Source of the DNA: Planctomycetota bacterium
Lineage (GTDB): Bacteria; Planctomycetota; Brocadiia; JAJRTI01
NCBI GenBank assembly: GCA_024278415.1
Contig: JAJRTI010000422.1
Location: forward strand, 1-16,577
DNA length: 16,577 nucleotides
Direction of reading: 5' to 3'
Shown: one piece after another, positions 8,879 through 15,185 of the stretch
Position numbering within the stretch: the first letter of the stretch is position 1
How the letters are laid out: the number at the start of each line of letters is the position of its first letter
Position numbers and translations under genes: made by a program
Notes under the pieces: model-generated
What the model was told of the DNA's origin: nothing
Database searches by the model: none
What the model saw: the letters and a program-made list of their open reading frames with translations, nothing else

Positions 8879-9358
8879 TTACTCCAACTTCTTCCTCGCC
8901 CGGCGCTTAGCCTTGAGGAGCTGCTGGGTGTAGCTCTCTTCGTCGGTGGCTTCGGGTTTGAGGTCGGGCTTGGCTTCTTCTTGGGGCGGCGCCTGGTCGC
9001 CGCGTTCGGGTGTGGCCGCGGCCTTGGCCTGCATGGCGCGCTTGAGGAAGTCCGGCCCCTCGCGGTCTTGGGTGGGCTGGGCCGGCTTGGCAATCGCTTG
9101 GTCTTTCGCGGCCATGAGCCGGGTCATGGTCGTCTCGCGCTCGGCCTGGCCGGAGGGCTTGGGCCGGAGGAGGCGCATCTTCTCCAGCGCGGCCCTCACG
9201 CCCTGGCGCACGTCGACTGGGTCGATGAACACTCGGCGCACGCACACGTCGAGCGGGAAGATGCACACCAGCCCCAGGAGCAGCAGCGGCCACAACGGCG
9301 TGGGCGCGGCGTGGCTGGGCAGGTTGTGCAGGAAAATCGGGTCCGTGCGCTTGAGCAC
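8879..9358 (-). CDS. C-terminal part of the VWA/GATase-like protein, downstream of an in-frame TAA
   Basis: This frame is the direct continuation of the VWA gene (9404-11752). After the TAA at 9404-9406 the same frame reads DEGLLRRLADITRGR and then runs on from a GTG at 9358 for 159 residues. Family members carry an ALxxNExLLRRLAxxTGGR-like stretch here, leading straight into a proline/tryptophan-rich membrane helix. Here the helix is PLWPLLLLGLVCIFPLDV, followed by VRRVF. The rest is a charged Ala/Lys/Glu-rich cytoplasmic tail ending in RARKKLE and a TAA. The piece has no ribosome binding site before the GTG, so independent translation is doubtful. It is either the dead 3' end of a broken gene or, if UAA is read through, the anchor of a 957-residue protein. 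Coding evidence is good; the status is uncertain. Confidence 0.7.
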   Translation of the reverse strand: MLKRTDPIFLHNLPSHAAPTPLWPLLLLGLVCIFPLDVCVRRVFIDPVDVRQGVRAALEKMRLLRPKPSGQAERETTMTRLMAAKDQAIAKPAQPTQDREGPDFLKRAMQAKAAATPERGDQAPPQEEAKPDLKPEATDEESYTQQLLKAKRRARKKLE

Positions 9359-9403
9359 GCGGCCGCGGGTGATGTCCGCCAGGCGGCGCAGCAGGCCCTC
9401 GTC

Positions 9404-9406
9404 TTA
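9404..9406 (-). other. In-frame TAA interrupting the VWA gene
   Basis: Minus-strand reading is ...TTC AAA TCC GCG CTG TAA GAC GAG GGC CTG CTG..., with no frame change and 174 further sense codons before the next stop at 8879. Confidence 0.9.
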
Positions 9407-11752
9407 CAGCGCGGATTTGAACTCCGGCGAGTACGAGACCGCCAGGCCCGCGCGCTGGAGGCCCACGCGGCCGTCGGGCCCGCGGTGCTGCACGTTGATC
9501 ATGTACGTGCCCACCTTCGCCGCGTCGAACTTGGCTTCGTAACGCCCCGGCGACACCTGCTCCAGCGGCACTTCGAGCCGCTCGAACTCCGGGGTGATGA
9601 CCGTGGCCTTCATCTTTATGAAGTTCAGCGGTTTGCCGTCGTCGCTGAGCGCGTCCACCGCGATCCAGCCCTTGCCCCCGGACGCGTCGGTGTTGATCTG
9701 GAAGCTGCTGTCCTGCACGTTGCGGTTGACCCAGCGGAGGACCTGGGCCCAGAACTTCTCGTACTTCGACCACGCGAGCAAATGCGCGCCCCACACGTTC
9801 TTGGCGTCGGACGTGAACGCGACCGCCTTGCCCAAGCCGTAGCGCCAGTGTGCGAGCACGGGGTCCTTGTTGTTTGAGACGATCGGCACCATTGCGCTGG
9901 CCTTGGCGGTGGTGCACACGTATCCCCGAAGCTGCGGCAGCTTGGCGCCGAGGCCTTCGAGGATGTCGCTTGCATGCTGCACCTTCGGCGTGAAGGGCTT
10001 CTCGAAGAGCAGCGACTTGCGGACGGTGACCGCCTCTTTGATGAAGATCTGCGGGAGCTGCCGCGGGTCGGGCTCGTTGTAGAACTGGCCCTTGCCCCAG
10101 GACGCGAGGTCGCGCATGACCTGCACGTCCCGCGGGCTGTGGGGGGCCATGACGATGGTGCTGATGGTGATGCGCGCGGCGACGATCTTGTCCGCGAGCG
10201 CGGGGTTGGGCTGCGACGGATCGCCGTCGGAAATGATGATCATGTGCTTGATGCCGGCGCTGGCCGCGGCGAGGCCGTCGTAGGCCATGCGCATGGTCGC
10301 GTCGAAGTCAGGCATGTCGCCCGGGCTGACGCTCCGGATGACGCTGGCGATGTAGCCCTTGTCCCGCGCCTCCTGGATGGGCACGCACCAGCGCGGGCCG
10401 CCGGTGTACGCCAGCAGGCCGAAGAGGTCGCGCCTGGCGAGCACGTTGAGCGCCGCGACCGCGATCTTGCGCGCCCACGCGTTGCCGTCGGGGAACTCGC
10501 ACGTGTGCAGGATCACCACCAACGCGCCGCGGGGCAAGATCTTCTTGTTCGACACGTCCATGCTCACCGGCAGCGCCTCCTCCACCGGCGTGTCGAGGTA
10601 CCCGCCCGCGCCAAAGCTGTTCGGCCCGCCGATCATGACCAGGCCCATGCCGAAATCGCGCACGCTGCTCTGGATGATCTTCATCTGGTCGCCGGTCAGT
10701 TCGTCCGCGGCCACGTTCGAGAGGATGAGCGTGGAAAAATCCTGGAAATCCTGGAAGCGATGGGGGATGGCCTCCGGCCCCCTCATCTCGACGAGCGCGC
10801 CCTCCGACCGCAACGCCTTGACGAGGTCCGCCGCGCCGGCTTTGTCCGTGTCCACGAGCAGCACCTTGGGCTTGCCCATGATGAACGCGTACGCGTTCAC
10901 GCGGTTGTTCTCCGGCCGCGCGTCGCCTGGGCTCTCGATCACGGCCTCGAACGCCTTGGCCCCCGGGGTGCTGAGCTTGAGCGGGAGGGTGAACACGTTC
11001 TTGCCGCGCGTGAGCGACACCTCCGGACGCAGGCCCTCGACGAGTTGGCCGTTCACGAGGAGCCGCAGTTTCGCGCGGCAGTCGCGCATGGTGCGCGCGT
11101 GGATACGCACGTCGAACGGCTCGCCCAGGCGGATCGCGTCCGGCAGCACGAGCTTCTCCAGCAGCACGTCGTTGCCCAAAGACGCCTGGAGCGGCAGCAC
11201 GTCGATCGCCACGTCGTTGCCCCGCGCGATCTCGGCTTGGTCGACCGCGTGGCCCTTGGTCTCGAGGCCGTCGGAGATGAGCACGATGCGCTTCTGCGTG
11301 TGTTGGGGAAACGCGGCCAGCGCGAGCCGCAAGCCCGCGGCGATGCTCGACTGGTCGCGGTCCACGACCGACTGAATGCCGTCCAACTCGATCTCGGCGG
11401 AGGGCCCGCACTCGATGGACGCGTCTCCCCCGAAGACCACAACCCCCGCCTTGTCGCGGGCGGTCATGCCGTCGCACGCCTGGTTGATGTAGCTGAGGAT
11501 GGCGGCGGTCGAGCGCTGGCCCACGCTGTGCGACTGGTCGAGCACGAAGAAGACGGTGAGGTCGTCGGAGGTGCGCCTGAGTTCTATCCCCGCGAGCGCG
11601 AGCACGCACAGCACGTATCCAGCCACCCGCAGCCCAATGGCGATATAGCGCCGGCTGGGCCGCAGCGCACTCAAGCGCCGCGACCAGAGCCAGATGGGCA
11701 CGAGCCCCAGTAGCAGCAGCAGCGCTAGGGGATGTGTGAATCGGATCGCCAT
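9404..11752 (-). CDS. VWA domain/glutamine amidotransferase-like membrane protein, 5' part
   Basis: A 782-residue large membrane protein of the BatA-like VWA group with an added GATase1-like module. Two N-terminal helices (about 9-24 and 36-58) are followed by a VWA domain with an intact MIDAS start, D72-x-S74-x-S76, and the later Asp at 161 (LISDG, 158-162). A GATase-like domain has the diagnostic MIGGPNSFGAGGY (373-385) and lacks an obvious nucleophilic Cys, as is usual in this group. A second VWA-like fold follows; its MIDAS is replaced by HTCEFPDG (416-423) but it keeps ISDGDPS (507-513). The region after that is beta-rich. The normal C-terminal anchor lies beyond an in-frame TAA at 9404. 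The ATG at 11752 overlaps the end of the NHL frame by 28 bp, suggesting coupling. VWA proteins of this type are clients of MoxR, which is encoded next. Confidence 0.88.
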   Translation of the reverse strand: MAIRFTHPLALLLLLGLVPIWLWSRRLSALRPSRRYIAIGLRVAGYVLCVLALAGIELRRTSDDLTVFFVLDQSHSVGQRSTAAILSYINQACDGMTARDKAGVVVFGGDASIECGPSAEIELDGIQSVVDRDQSSIAAGLRLALAAFPQHTQKRIVLISDGLETKGHAVDQAEIARGNDVAIDVLPLQASLGNDVLLEKLVLPDAIRLGEPFDVRIHARTMRDCRAKLRLLVNGQLVEGLRPEVSLTRGKNVFTLPLKLSTPGAKAFEAVIESPGDARPENNRVNAYAFIMGKPKVLLVDTDKAGAADLVKALRSEGALVEMRGPEAIPHRFQDFQDFSTLILSNVAADELTGDQMKIIQSSVRDFGMGLVMIGGPNSFGAGGYLDTPVEEALPVSMDVSNKKILPRGALVVILHTCEFPDGNAWARKIAVAALNVLARRDLFGLLAYTGGPRWCVPIQEARDKGYIASVIRSVSPGDMPDFDATMRMAYDGLAAASAGIKHMIIISDGDPSQPNPALADKIVAARITISTIVMAPHSPRDVQVMRDLASWGKGQFYNEPDPRQLPQIFIKEAVTVRKSLLFEKPFTPKVQHASDILEGLGAKLPQLRGYVCTTAKASAMVPIVSNNKDPVLAHWRYGLGKAVAFTSDAKNVWGAHLLAWSKYEKFWAQVLRWVNRNVQDSSFQINTDASGGKGWIAVDALSDDGKPLNFIKMKATVITPEFERLEVPLEQVSPGRYEAKFDAAKVGTYMINVQHRGPDGRVGLQRAGLAVSYSPEFKSAL

Positions 11753-11958
11753 GCCGCAGGGAAGACCAACAGACGATGATTCAGGCAGTCAGCCACGTAC
11801 ACGCGCCCGTCGGGCGCGATGTCGAGGCTCCAGGGCGACGACAGCGAGTGCATGTCGCGGCCCGGCCGGCCGAACACGGCCAGCGGCTTGCCGTCGAGCG
11901 TGAACTTCTGCACGCGGCAGCCGCCGTACTCGCACACGAACACATACTTGCCGTGCAC
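11725..11958 (-). CDS. C-terminal blades of the NHL-repeat lipoprotein, downstream of an in-frame TAA
   Basis: The frame continues that of 11992-12702. After the TAA at 11992-11994 come eleven codons reading LGKLTYPYDVA, then a GTG at 11958 and 76 more residues. Together they contain the rest of blade 5 (YPYDVAV, VCEYGGCRVQKF) and blade 6 (SSPWSLDIAPDGRVYVADCLNHRLLVF). The motifs match those of blades 1-4, so this is genuine coding sequence of the same gene. The GTG is merely the first possible start; no ribosome binding site precedes it, and translation would begin inside a beta strand. It ends in TAG, overlapping the VWA start by 28 bp, which argues that translation through this segment once mattered for the downstream gene. 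Confidence 0.6.
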   Translation of the reverse strand: MHGKYVFVCEYGGCRVQKFTLDGKPLAVFGRPGRDMHSLSSPWSLDIAPDGRVYVADCLNHRLLVFPAAWRSDSHIP

Positions 11959-11991
11959 AGCGACGTCGTACGGGTAGGTCAGCTTGCCGAG

Positions 11992-11994
11992 TTA
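11992..11994 (-). other. In-frame TAA interrupting the NHL gene
   Basis: Minus-strand reading is ...GGC CCC GGC GAG TAA CTC GGC AAG CTG ACC TAC..., i.e. GPGE-stop-LGKLTY. It falls in the loop that opens blade 5. In the aligned positions of the other blades the residue is N, G, E or D. Confidence 0.9.
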
Positions 11995-12702
11995 CTCGCC
12001 GGGGCCTCCCCATGCTACCAGGAATTTGCCGCTTGGCGAGAACTTCTGGATGCGGTGGTTCACCGCGTCAGCCACGTACACCGCGCCCGCGGCGTCGATG
12101 GCGAGGCCCATTGGCCGGCGGAAGTGGCCTTCCTCCGCGCCGTGGCCGCCCCACTGCGTGACAAACCGGTAGCTCGCGTCGAAGACCGAGACGCGGTCGT
12201 TCTTGCCGTACTCGGCCACCAGGACCGCGCCGTCCTTGGCGACCGCGACGTCGGTGGGGTAGATGAACTGGCCGTCACCCTCCCCGTACGAGCCGAACTG
12301 CGTGAGCAGGTCGCCCTTGGTCGAGTACTTGATCACGCGGTGGTAGTGCGTGTCCGCGATGAGCAGATCGCCCTTAGGGTCGAAGGTGATGCCGGTGGGT
12401 GTGCCCTTGCCGGTGTCTGGCATGCGCCAGTGCGTGACGAGCTTGCCCGTCTTGTCAAAGACCTGCACGCGGCCGGTCTTGTCCACGGCCGCGACGTTGC
12501 CCTTGGCGTCGCAGGCCACCGCGCGAGGCGAGGAGAACTGCCCCGGGTTGCGGCCAAAGGAGCCGATGGCCGCGGTGTCAGGCGCATCGCGAACAGGCTC
12601 GCGCCGTGGGCCGCAGCCGGCGCACGCGACCAGCACACAGGCAGCCGCGGCGACGATGGCCTTGCAGGGCCGGCCGCCCCAGATGGTGAGTGAACATTTC
12701 AA
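11992..12702 (-). CDS. NHL-repeat lipoprotein, 5' part (blades 1-4 of a six-bladed propeller)
   Basis: A 236-residue product if the TAA at 11992 is a true stop. An N-terminal lipoprotein signal peptide (basic R11/K14, hydrophobic 15-26) ends in a lipobox LVAC with the lipidated Cys at about 27. NHL repeats of about 46 residues follow, each with the pattern G(x)GQF..P..VAVD..G..YVADYxxxRVQKF. Four are complete before the stop, and two more follow in the same frame. NHL propellers are binding scaffolds, here presumably in the periplasm or on the outer surface. No ATG gives a sensible N-terminus. The TTG at 12702 is chosen because it starts the signal peptide and has GGAGG 11 bases upstream; further upstream the frame runs through hairpin repeats. 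It begins the VWA/MoxR cluster. The start is less sure than the function. Confidence 0.72.
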   Translation of the reverse strand: MKCSLTIWGGRPCKAIVAAAACVLVACAGCGPRREPVRDAPDTAAIGSFGRNPGQFSSPRAVACDAKGNVAAVDKTGRVQVFDKTGKLVTHWRMPDTGKGTPTGITFDPKGDLLIADTHYHRVIKYSTKGDLLTQFGSYGEGDGQFIYPTDVAVAKDGAVLVAEYGKNDRVSVFDASYRFVTQWGGHGAEEGHFRRPMGLAIDAAGAVYVADAVNHRIQKFSPSGKFLVAWGGPGE

Positions 12703-12751
12703 TCCTGCCGTGGCCTCCGGGTTGCCGTGGAAGCTTGGGCGCTTACGGAGC

Positions 12752-12779
12752 GCACATCGACAACTTTTTGTCGATGTGC
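12752..12779. repeat. Perfect 11-bp hairpin
   Basis: gcacatcgaca (12752-12762) pairs perfectly with tgtcgatgtgc (12769-12779) around the 6-nt loop actttt. The same acatcg-acaa words recur at the right end of both copies of the 121-bp element, so the hairpin may belong to that repeat family. Confidence 0.9.
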
Positions 12780-12796
12780 CCGGCGCGGCGCGGCTC

Positions 12797-12917
12797 GTAG
12801 TAGGGCGATTTATCGCCCGTCTGCCTCGTGAGGGCAAGCACGTTCGACGGGCAATGAATTGCCCTACTACAAACCACGTTGCCTCGCGCCGCTCACATCG
12901 GCAACATGTTGTCGTTC
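12797..12917. repeat. 121-bp dispersed palindromic element, copy 1
   Basis: It matches 16457-16577 at 117 of 121 positions; differences are at 12839, 12880, 12893 and 12901. Arms of 25 bp (12797-12821 and 12846-12870, 22 of 25 complementary) begin gtagtagggc and end gccctactac. Each arm contains its own smaller hairpin (gggcgatttatcgccc and gggcaatgaattgccc). The right end carries the palindrome core caacatgttg. It encodes no protein. Confidence 0.95.
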
Positions 12918-12961
12918 GAACACCGGTAAGGGCCTAAGGAGCGGGGCGAGACAGGCCAAGT

Positions 12962-13162
12962 TCACGTACGCACTTTGCCGCTCGGCGGCAGCGCGTCTGC
13001 CGTGTGCACAGTCTCAATATGGCGATCAACAAGGCATCCTTTCTGCACCTGCTGCTGACGCCTGAGGATATAGTCGCAGTACGCGTCGAAGTCGCCGCCG
13101 CGTTCAGCTTCAATCTTCCGCCTGATGGCCCTTACTTCATCGACGATCAGATCCCTCGTCAT
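12962..13162 (-). CDS. Small protein of unknown function, paralogue B
   Basis: A 66-residue protein opening MTRDLIVDEVRAIRRKIEAE. I do not recognise a named family, although short proteins beginning like this are common in PVC and cyanobacterial genomes, sometimes near toxin-antitoxin genes. The first 45 residues should be mostly helical and charged. It is paralogous to the preceding small gene: ungapped alignment of residues 1-28 shows 13 identities, including D4, I6-V7, V10-R11-A12, R14-R15, I17-E18, G22 and Y28. The ATG at 13162 is well supported by AGAGGAA seven or eight bases upstream, and it overlaps the stop of the previous gene as ATGA. The last ~20 residues look like run-on into noncoding sequence. 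No toxin partner is visible. Confidence 0.72.
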   Translation of the reverse strand: MTRDLIVDEVRAIRRKIEAERGGDFDAYCDYILRRQQQVQKGCLVDRHIETVHTADALPPSGKVRT

Positions 13163-13323
13163 GCCATTCCTCTCTTCTGGGGCCCCCGCGAAACCACGCG
13201 GTCTGCGTACCGCTCCTGGATCTGCCGCGCGCGCGAGTAGTAGCGCTCCCGGTTGTTCCCACACGCGTCCTCGATCCGGCGTCGAGTTGCACGCACATCC
13301 TCTACAATTGGGTCATGGACCAT
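13159..13323 (-). CDS. Small protein of unknown function, paralogue A
   Basis: A 54-residue protein, MVHDPIVEDVRATRRRIEDA followed by CGNNRERYYSRARQIQERYA and a short basic tail ending RGMA. It belongs to the same family as the gene after it (12962-13162), and this copy keeps the more usual DPIVE start. The ATGA overlap (stop 13159-13161, next start 13160-13162) implies translational coupling, and paralogue B's Shine-Dalgarno lies within the last codons of this gene. It begins 27 bp after the tatA stop at 13351, and in the same reading frame. No Shine-Dalgarno precedes its own ATG, so it may be translated by reinitiation after TatA. Function unknown; a DNA-binding antitoxin-like role is possible but unsupported here. 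Confidence 0.68.
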   Translation of the reverse strand: MVHDPIVEDVRATRRRIEDACGNNRERYYSRARQIQERYADRVVSRGPQKRGMA

Positions 13324-13350
13324 GCCTGTGCCGGTCGGCTTCTCATGGAG

Positions 13351-13803
13351 TTACGCGTTCTCATCCTCGGCGTTGTCCTGCGCGTCCGGCGAGGCGGTGG
13401 CGCTGGCGCCGTCATTCTTGGGGCTATCCGTGGTGCTGTCTTCCGTCGTCTCTCGTGCGGTTTCGCCGCCCTCCTGGCCCTCGGTCTGCTCGTCCTCCGC
13501 AGCTTCGTCCACATCCTCATCTTCGTACTCGTCGCCGCCCTCGTCGTCGAACTCCTCGTCGATCAGGTTCTCCCCCGATTCCCCCACGCTCGGAGCCGGC
13601 GGCTCGATGGGCCGGCTCGATGCCTCGTCCACGTCCACGTCGGTGAGCTTGTGCATCTCGTCCGTGACCTCGCGCATGCCGCGCTTGAACTCGGTGATGC
13701 CCTTGCCGAGCGAACGCATGACCTCGGGCAGGCGCTTGCCGAACAGCAGCAGCGCGATCAGCCCGATGAAGATCCACTCGGTACCGCCAGGGAGTCCAAA
13801 CAT
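13351..13803 (-). CDS. tatA: Sec-independent protein translocase subunit TatA/TatE family, long acidic tail
   Basis: A 150-residue TatA-type subunit of the twin-arginine translocase, which forms the transport path for folded proteins with TatC. The short N-terminus has an acidic E9, then a membrane helix (about 10-21), the hinge FGKRLPE (21-27) and an amphipathic helix to about residue 46 (MRSLGKGITEFKRGMRE). This is the complete TatA core. The remaining ~80 residues (about 70-150) are an extraordinarily acidic, Asp/Glu/Thr/Ser-rich disordered tail, longer than in most TatA proteins. TatB is an alternative label, but the helix and hinge are TatA-like. The ATG at 13803 gives the canonical MFGL start. 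It lies 34 bp after a second, short tatA. No tatC is in the window. Confidence 0.92.
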   Translation of the reverse strand: MFGLPGGTEWIFIGLIALLLFGKRLPEVMRSLGKGITEFKRGMREVTDEMHKLTDVDVDEASSRPIEPPAPSVGESGENLIDEEFDDEGGDEYEDEDVDEAAEDEQTEGQEGGETARETTEDSTTDSPKNDGASATASPDAQDNAEDENA

Positions 13804-13837
13804 CTCAGGTCATACCTCAAAGGGGCAGACGGCGAAC

Positions 13838-14038
13838 CTACTCGTCAATCTTCTTCTTCTCGTCGCCTTCAGCCAACGTGTCCTTCTGCTCGTCGTCGCC
13901 CGTGTCCTGGATGCCCTTCTTGAACGCCACAAAGCTCTCCCCGATCGACCGCGCCACGTCGGGCAGCCGCTTGCCAAAGAGCACGAGCACAATGAAGCAT
14001 ACGACGAGGATGACGACTATCTCTTGTATGCCGGGCAT
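13838..14038 (-). CDS. tatA: Sec-independent protein translocase subunit TatA/TatE family, short
   Basis: A 66-residue TatA-type subunit. A short N-terminus MPGIQE is followed by the membrane helix IVVILVVCFIVLVL, the hinge FGKRLPD (21-27), an amphipathic helix (VARSIGESFVAFKKGIQD) and a short charged tail ending in KIDE. The size matches minimal TatA/TatE. The ATG at 14038 is chosen because it leaves the usual few residues before the membrane helix; the frame extends to 14116 but that would add a 26-residue arginine-rich leader. AAGG lies about ten bases upstream. It sits between rluD (74 bp) and the longer tatA (34 bp), presumably on the same transcript. Two different TatA subunits in tandem may form mixed complexes or serve different cargo. 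Confidence 0.92.
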   Translation of the reverse strand: MPGIQEIVVILVVCFIVLVLFGKRLPDVARSIGESFVAFKKGIQDTGDDEQKDTLAEGDEKKKIDE

Positions 14039-14112
14039 CGCAGGAGCCTTCCGAATAGTGGCAGACCGTGCATCGCAAACAACCCGGATTATACGCACGC
14101 GGAGCGACAGGG

Positions 14113-15108
14113 TCAACCGTCCGCGGCCCGGTGCTCCCGCAGCGCGGCGAGCAGGCGCGCCATGTCCGGCGCCAGCGGCGCGGCGTAGGTCACCTTCTCG
14201 CCCGTGCCGGGATGGGTCAGGCTAATCTTCCGGGCGTGGAGCGCGTGCCGGCTGAGGAGCGGCTCCTCGCCTTCTTCGGGCATTTTGCCCAGGAGGTCCG
14301 ACACGTAGCACGCGTCTCGCTTGCCATAGAGCAAGTCGCACACGATCGGGTGGCCGATGGCCCTCATGTGCAGGCGGATCTGGTGTGTCCGCCCGGTCTT
14401 GGGCTTGCACTCCACGAGCGTGAACCCGCGGAACCGCTCCACCACGTGGTAGATCGTCTGCGCGGGCTTGCCGTCGTGCTTGCGCACGGCCTGCTTCTCG
14501 CGGTGCCGCAGGTGACGGCCCAGGGGCAGGTCGACGAGGTCGTTGTCGAACGGCACCTCGCCCTCCACGACCGCGACGTAGCGTTTGTGGATCGTGCGCG
14601 CCTGGAACTGCTGAGAGATCTTGTGGTGGATGGTGCGGTCCTTGACCACGAGGATCACCCCAGACGTGTCGCGGTCGAGCCGATGCACGATGCCCGGGCG
14701 CAGCGGGCCGTTGTTGTCGGACAGATCCCTCGCATAGTAGAGCAGCGCGTTCACGAGCGTGCCCGTCTGGTGGCCGCGGGCCGGGTGCACGATCATGTCC
14801 GCCGGCTTGTTGATCGCCATCAGCCACTGGTCTTCGTGGATGATGTCGAGCGGAATGTCCTCGGCCTCGATCTCGCTCTCCACCAGGTCCGGCAGCTCCA
14901 CGGCGATCGTCTCGCCCTTGTGCACCTCCGTGCTGGGCTTGGCCGGCTTGCCGTCGATCGTGACCGCGCCCGCGCGGATGAGTTCCTGGATGAACGTGCG
15001 CGAGTAGTGGGGGAACTTGGCCGCGAGGTACAGATCGAGCCGGTGCGCAGCGGGATGCCGCTTCACGAGGATCTGCTGCGAGGTGATATCGTTGGATACA
15101 GGACGCAT
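14113..15108 (-). CDS. rluD: RluA/RluD-family 23S rRNA pseudouridine synthase
   Basis: A 331-residue enzyme that isomerises uridine to pseudouridine in large-subunit rRNA. An N-terminal S4 RNA-binding domain (about 18-75, RLDLYLAAKF, VTIDGKPAKPS) precedes the catalytic domain. The catalytic motif is HRLDRDTSG (142-150) with the nucleophilic Asp expected at 145. Downstream are the conserved KPKTGRTHQIRLH and HPIVCDLLYG motifs. The S4 domain and full length favour the RluD/RluC type over the shorter RluA; the exact target uridines cannot be read from sequence. The ATG at 15108 is the likeliest start; in-frame ATG 15132 and TTG 15150 are alternatives, and none has a Shine-Dalgarno. A small hairpin lies just before the start. 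It is the first gene after a good promoter at 15186-15214. Confidence 0.92.
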   Translation of the reverse strand: MRPVSNDITSQQILVKRHPAAHRLDLYLAAKFPHYSRTFIQELIRAGAVTIDGKPAKPSTEVHKGETIAVELPDLVESEIEAEDIPLDIIHEDQWLMAINKPADMIVHPARGHQTGTLVNALLYYARDLSDNNGPLRPGIVHRLDRDTSGVILVVKDRTIHHKISQQFQARTIHKRYVAVVEGEVPFDNDLVDLPLGRHLRHREKQAVRKHDGKPAQTIYHVVERFRGFTLVECKPKTGRTHQIRLHMRAIGHPIVCDLLYGKRDACYVSDLLGKMPEEGEEPLLSRHALHARKISLTHPGTGEKVTYAAPLAPDMARLLAALREHRAADG

Positions 15109-15116
15109 GGGCGTAG

Positions 15117-15136
15117 CCGCATGCGCCAGCATGCGG
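15117..15136 (-). promoter_or_regulatory. Leader hairpin directly before the rluD start
   Basis: ccgcatgc (15117-15124) and gcatgcgg (15129-15136) form a perfect 8-bp stem with a 4-nt loop in the RNA, ending eight bases before the ATG at 15108. It covers the alternative in-frame ATG at 15132 and could hide it, or hold back ribosome access to the main start. A run of ten C (15135-15144) lies on its 5' side. Confidence 0.55.
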
Positions 15137-15185
15137 GGGGGGGGCGTCAAAGGATTTTAGATCAACTGACCACCAAAGCCTCACG

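Larger units (their letters stand above)
12703..12961. other. Repeat-filled intergenic region, no gene seen
   Basis: This 259-bp gap separates the small-gene pair from the NHL gene. It contains a perfect 11-bp hairpin (12752-12779) and a copy of the 121-bp dispersed element (12797-12917). I see no convincing promoter, T-tailed terminator or ORF here, although a transcription break between the two clusters would be expected. Confidence 0.7.

Noticed and set aside
9974..11713. A 579-codon open frame on the plus strand
   Set aside because: It is antisense to the VWA gene and rich in Arg, His, Ala and Glu, the usual shadow of GC-rich coding sequence. The minus-strand frame has clear domains.
9404..11994. 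Selenocysteine or pyrrolysine insertion at the interrupting stops
   Set aside because: Both are TAA, not TGA or TAG, and the positions are variable loop sites, not catalytic residues.
8879..13353. Complete reassignment of TAA to a sense codon
   Set aside because: TAA also ends the VWA 3' part at 8879, after a natural-looking C-terminus, and tatA at 13351, so TAA is used as a stop.
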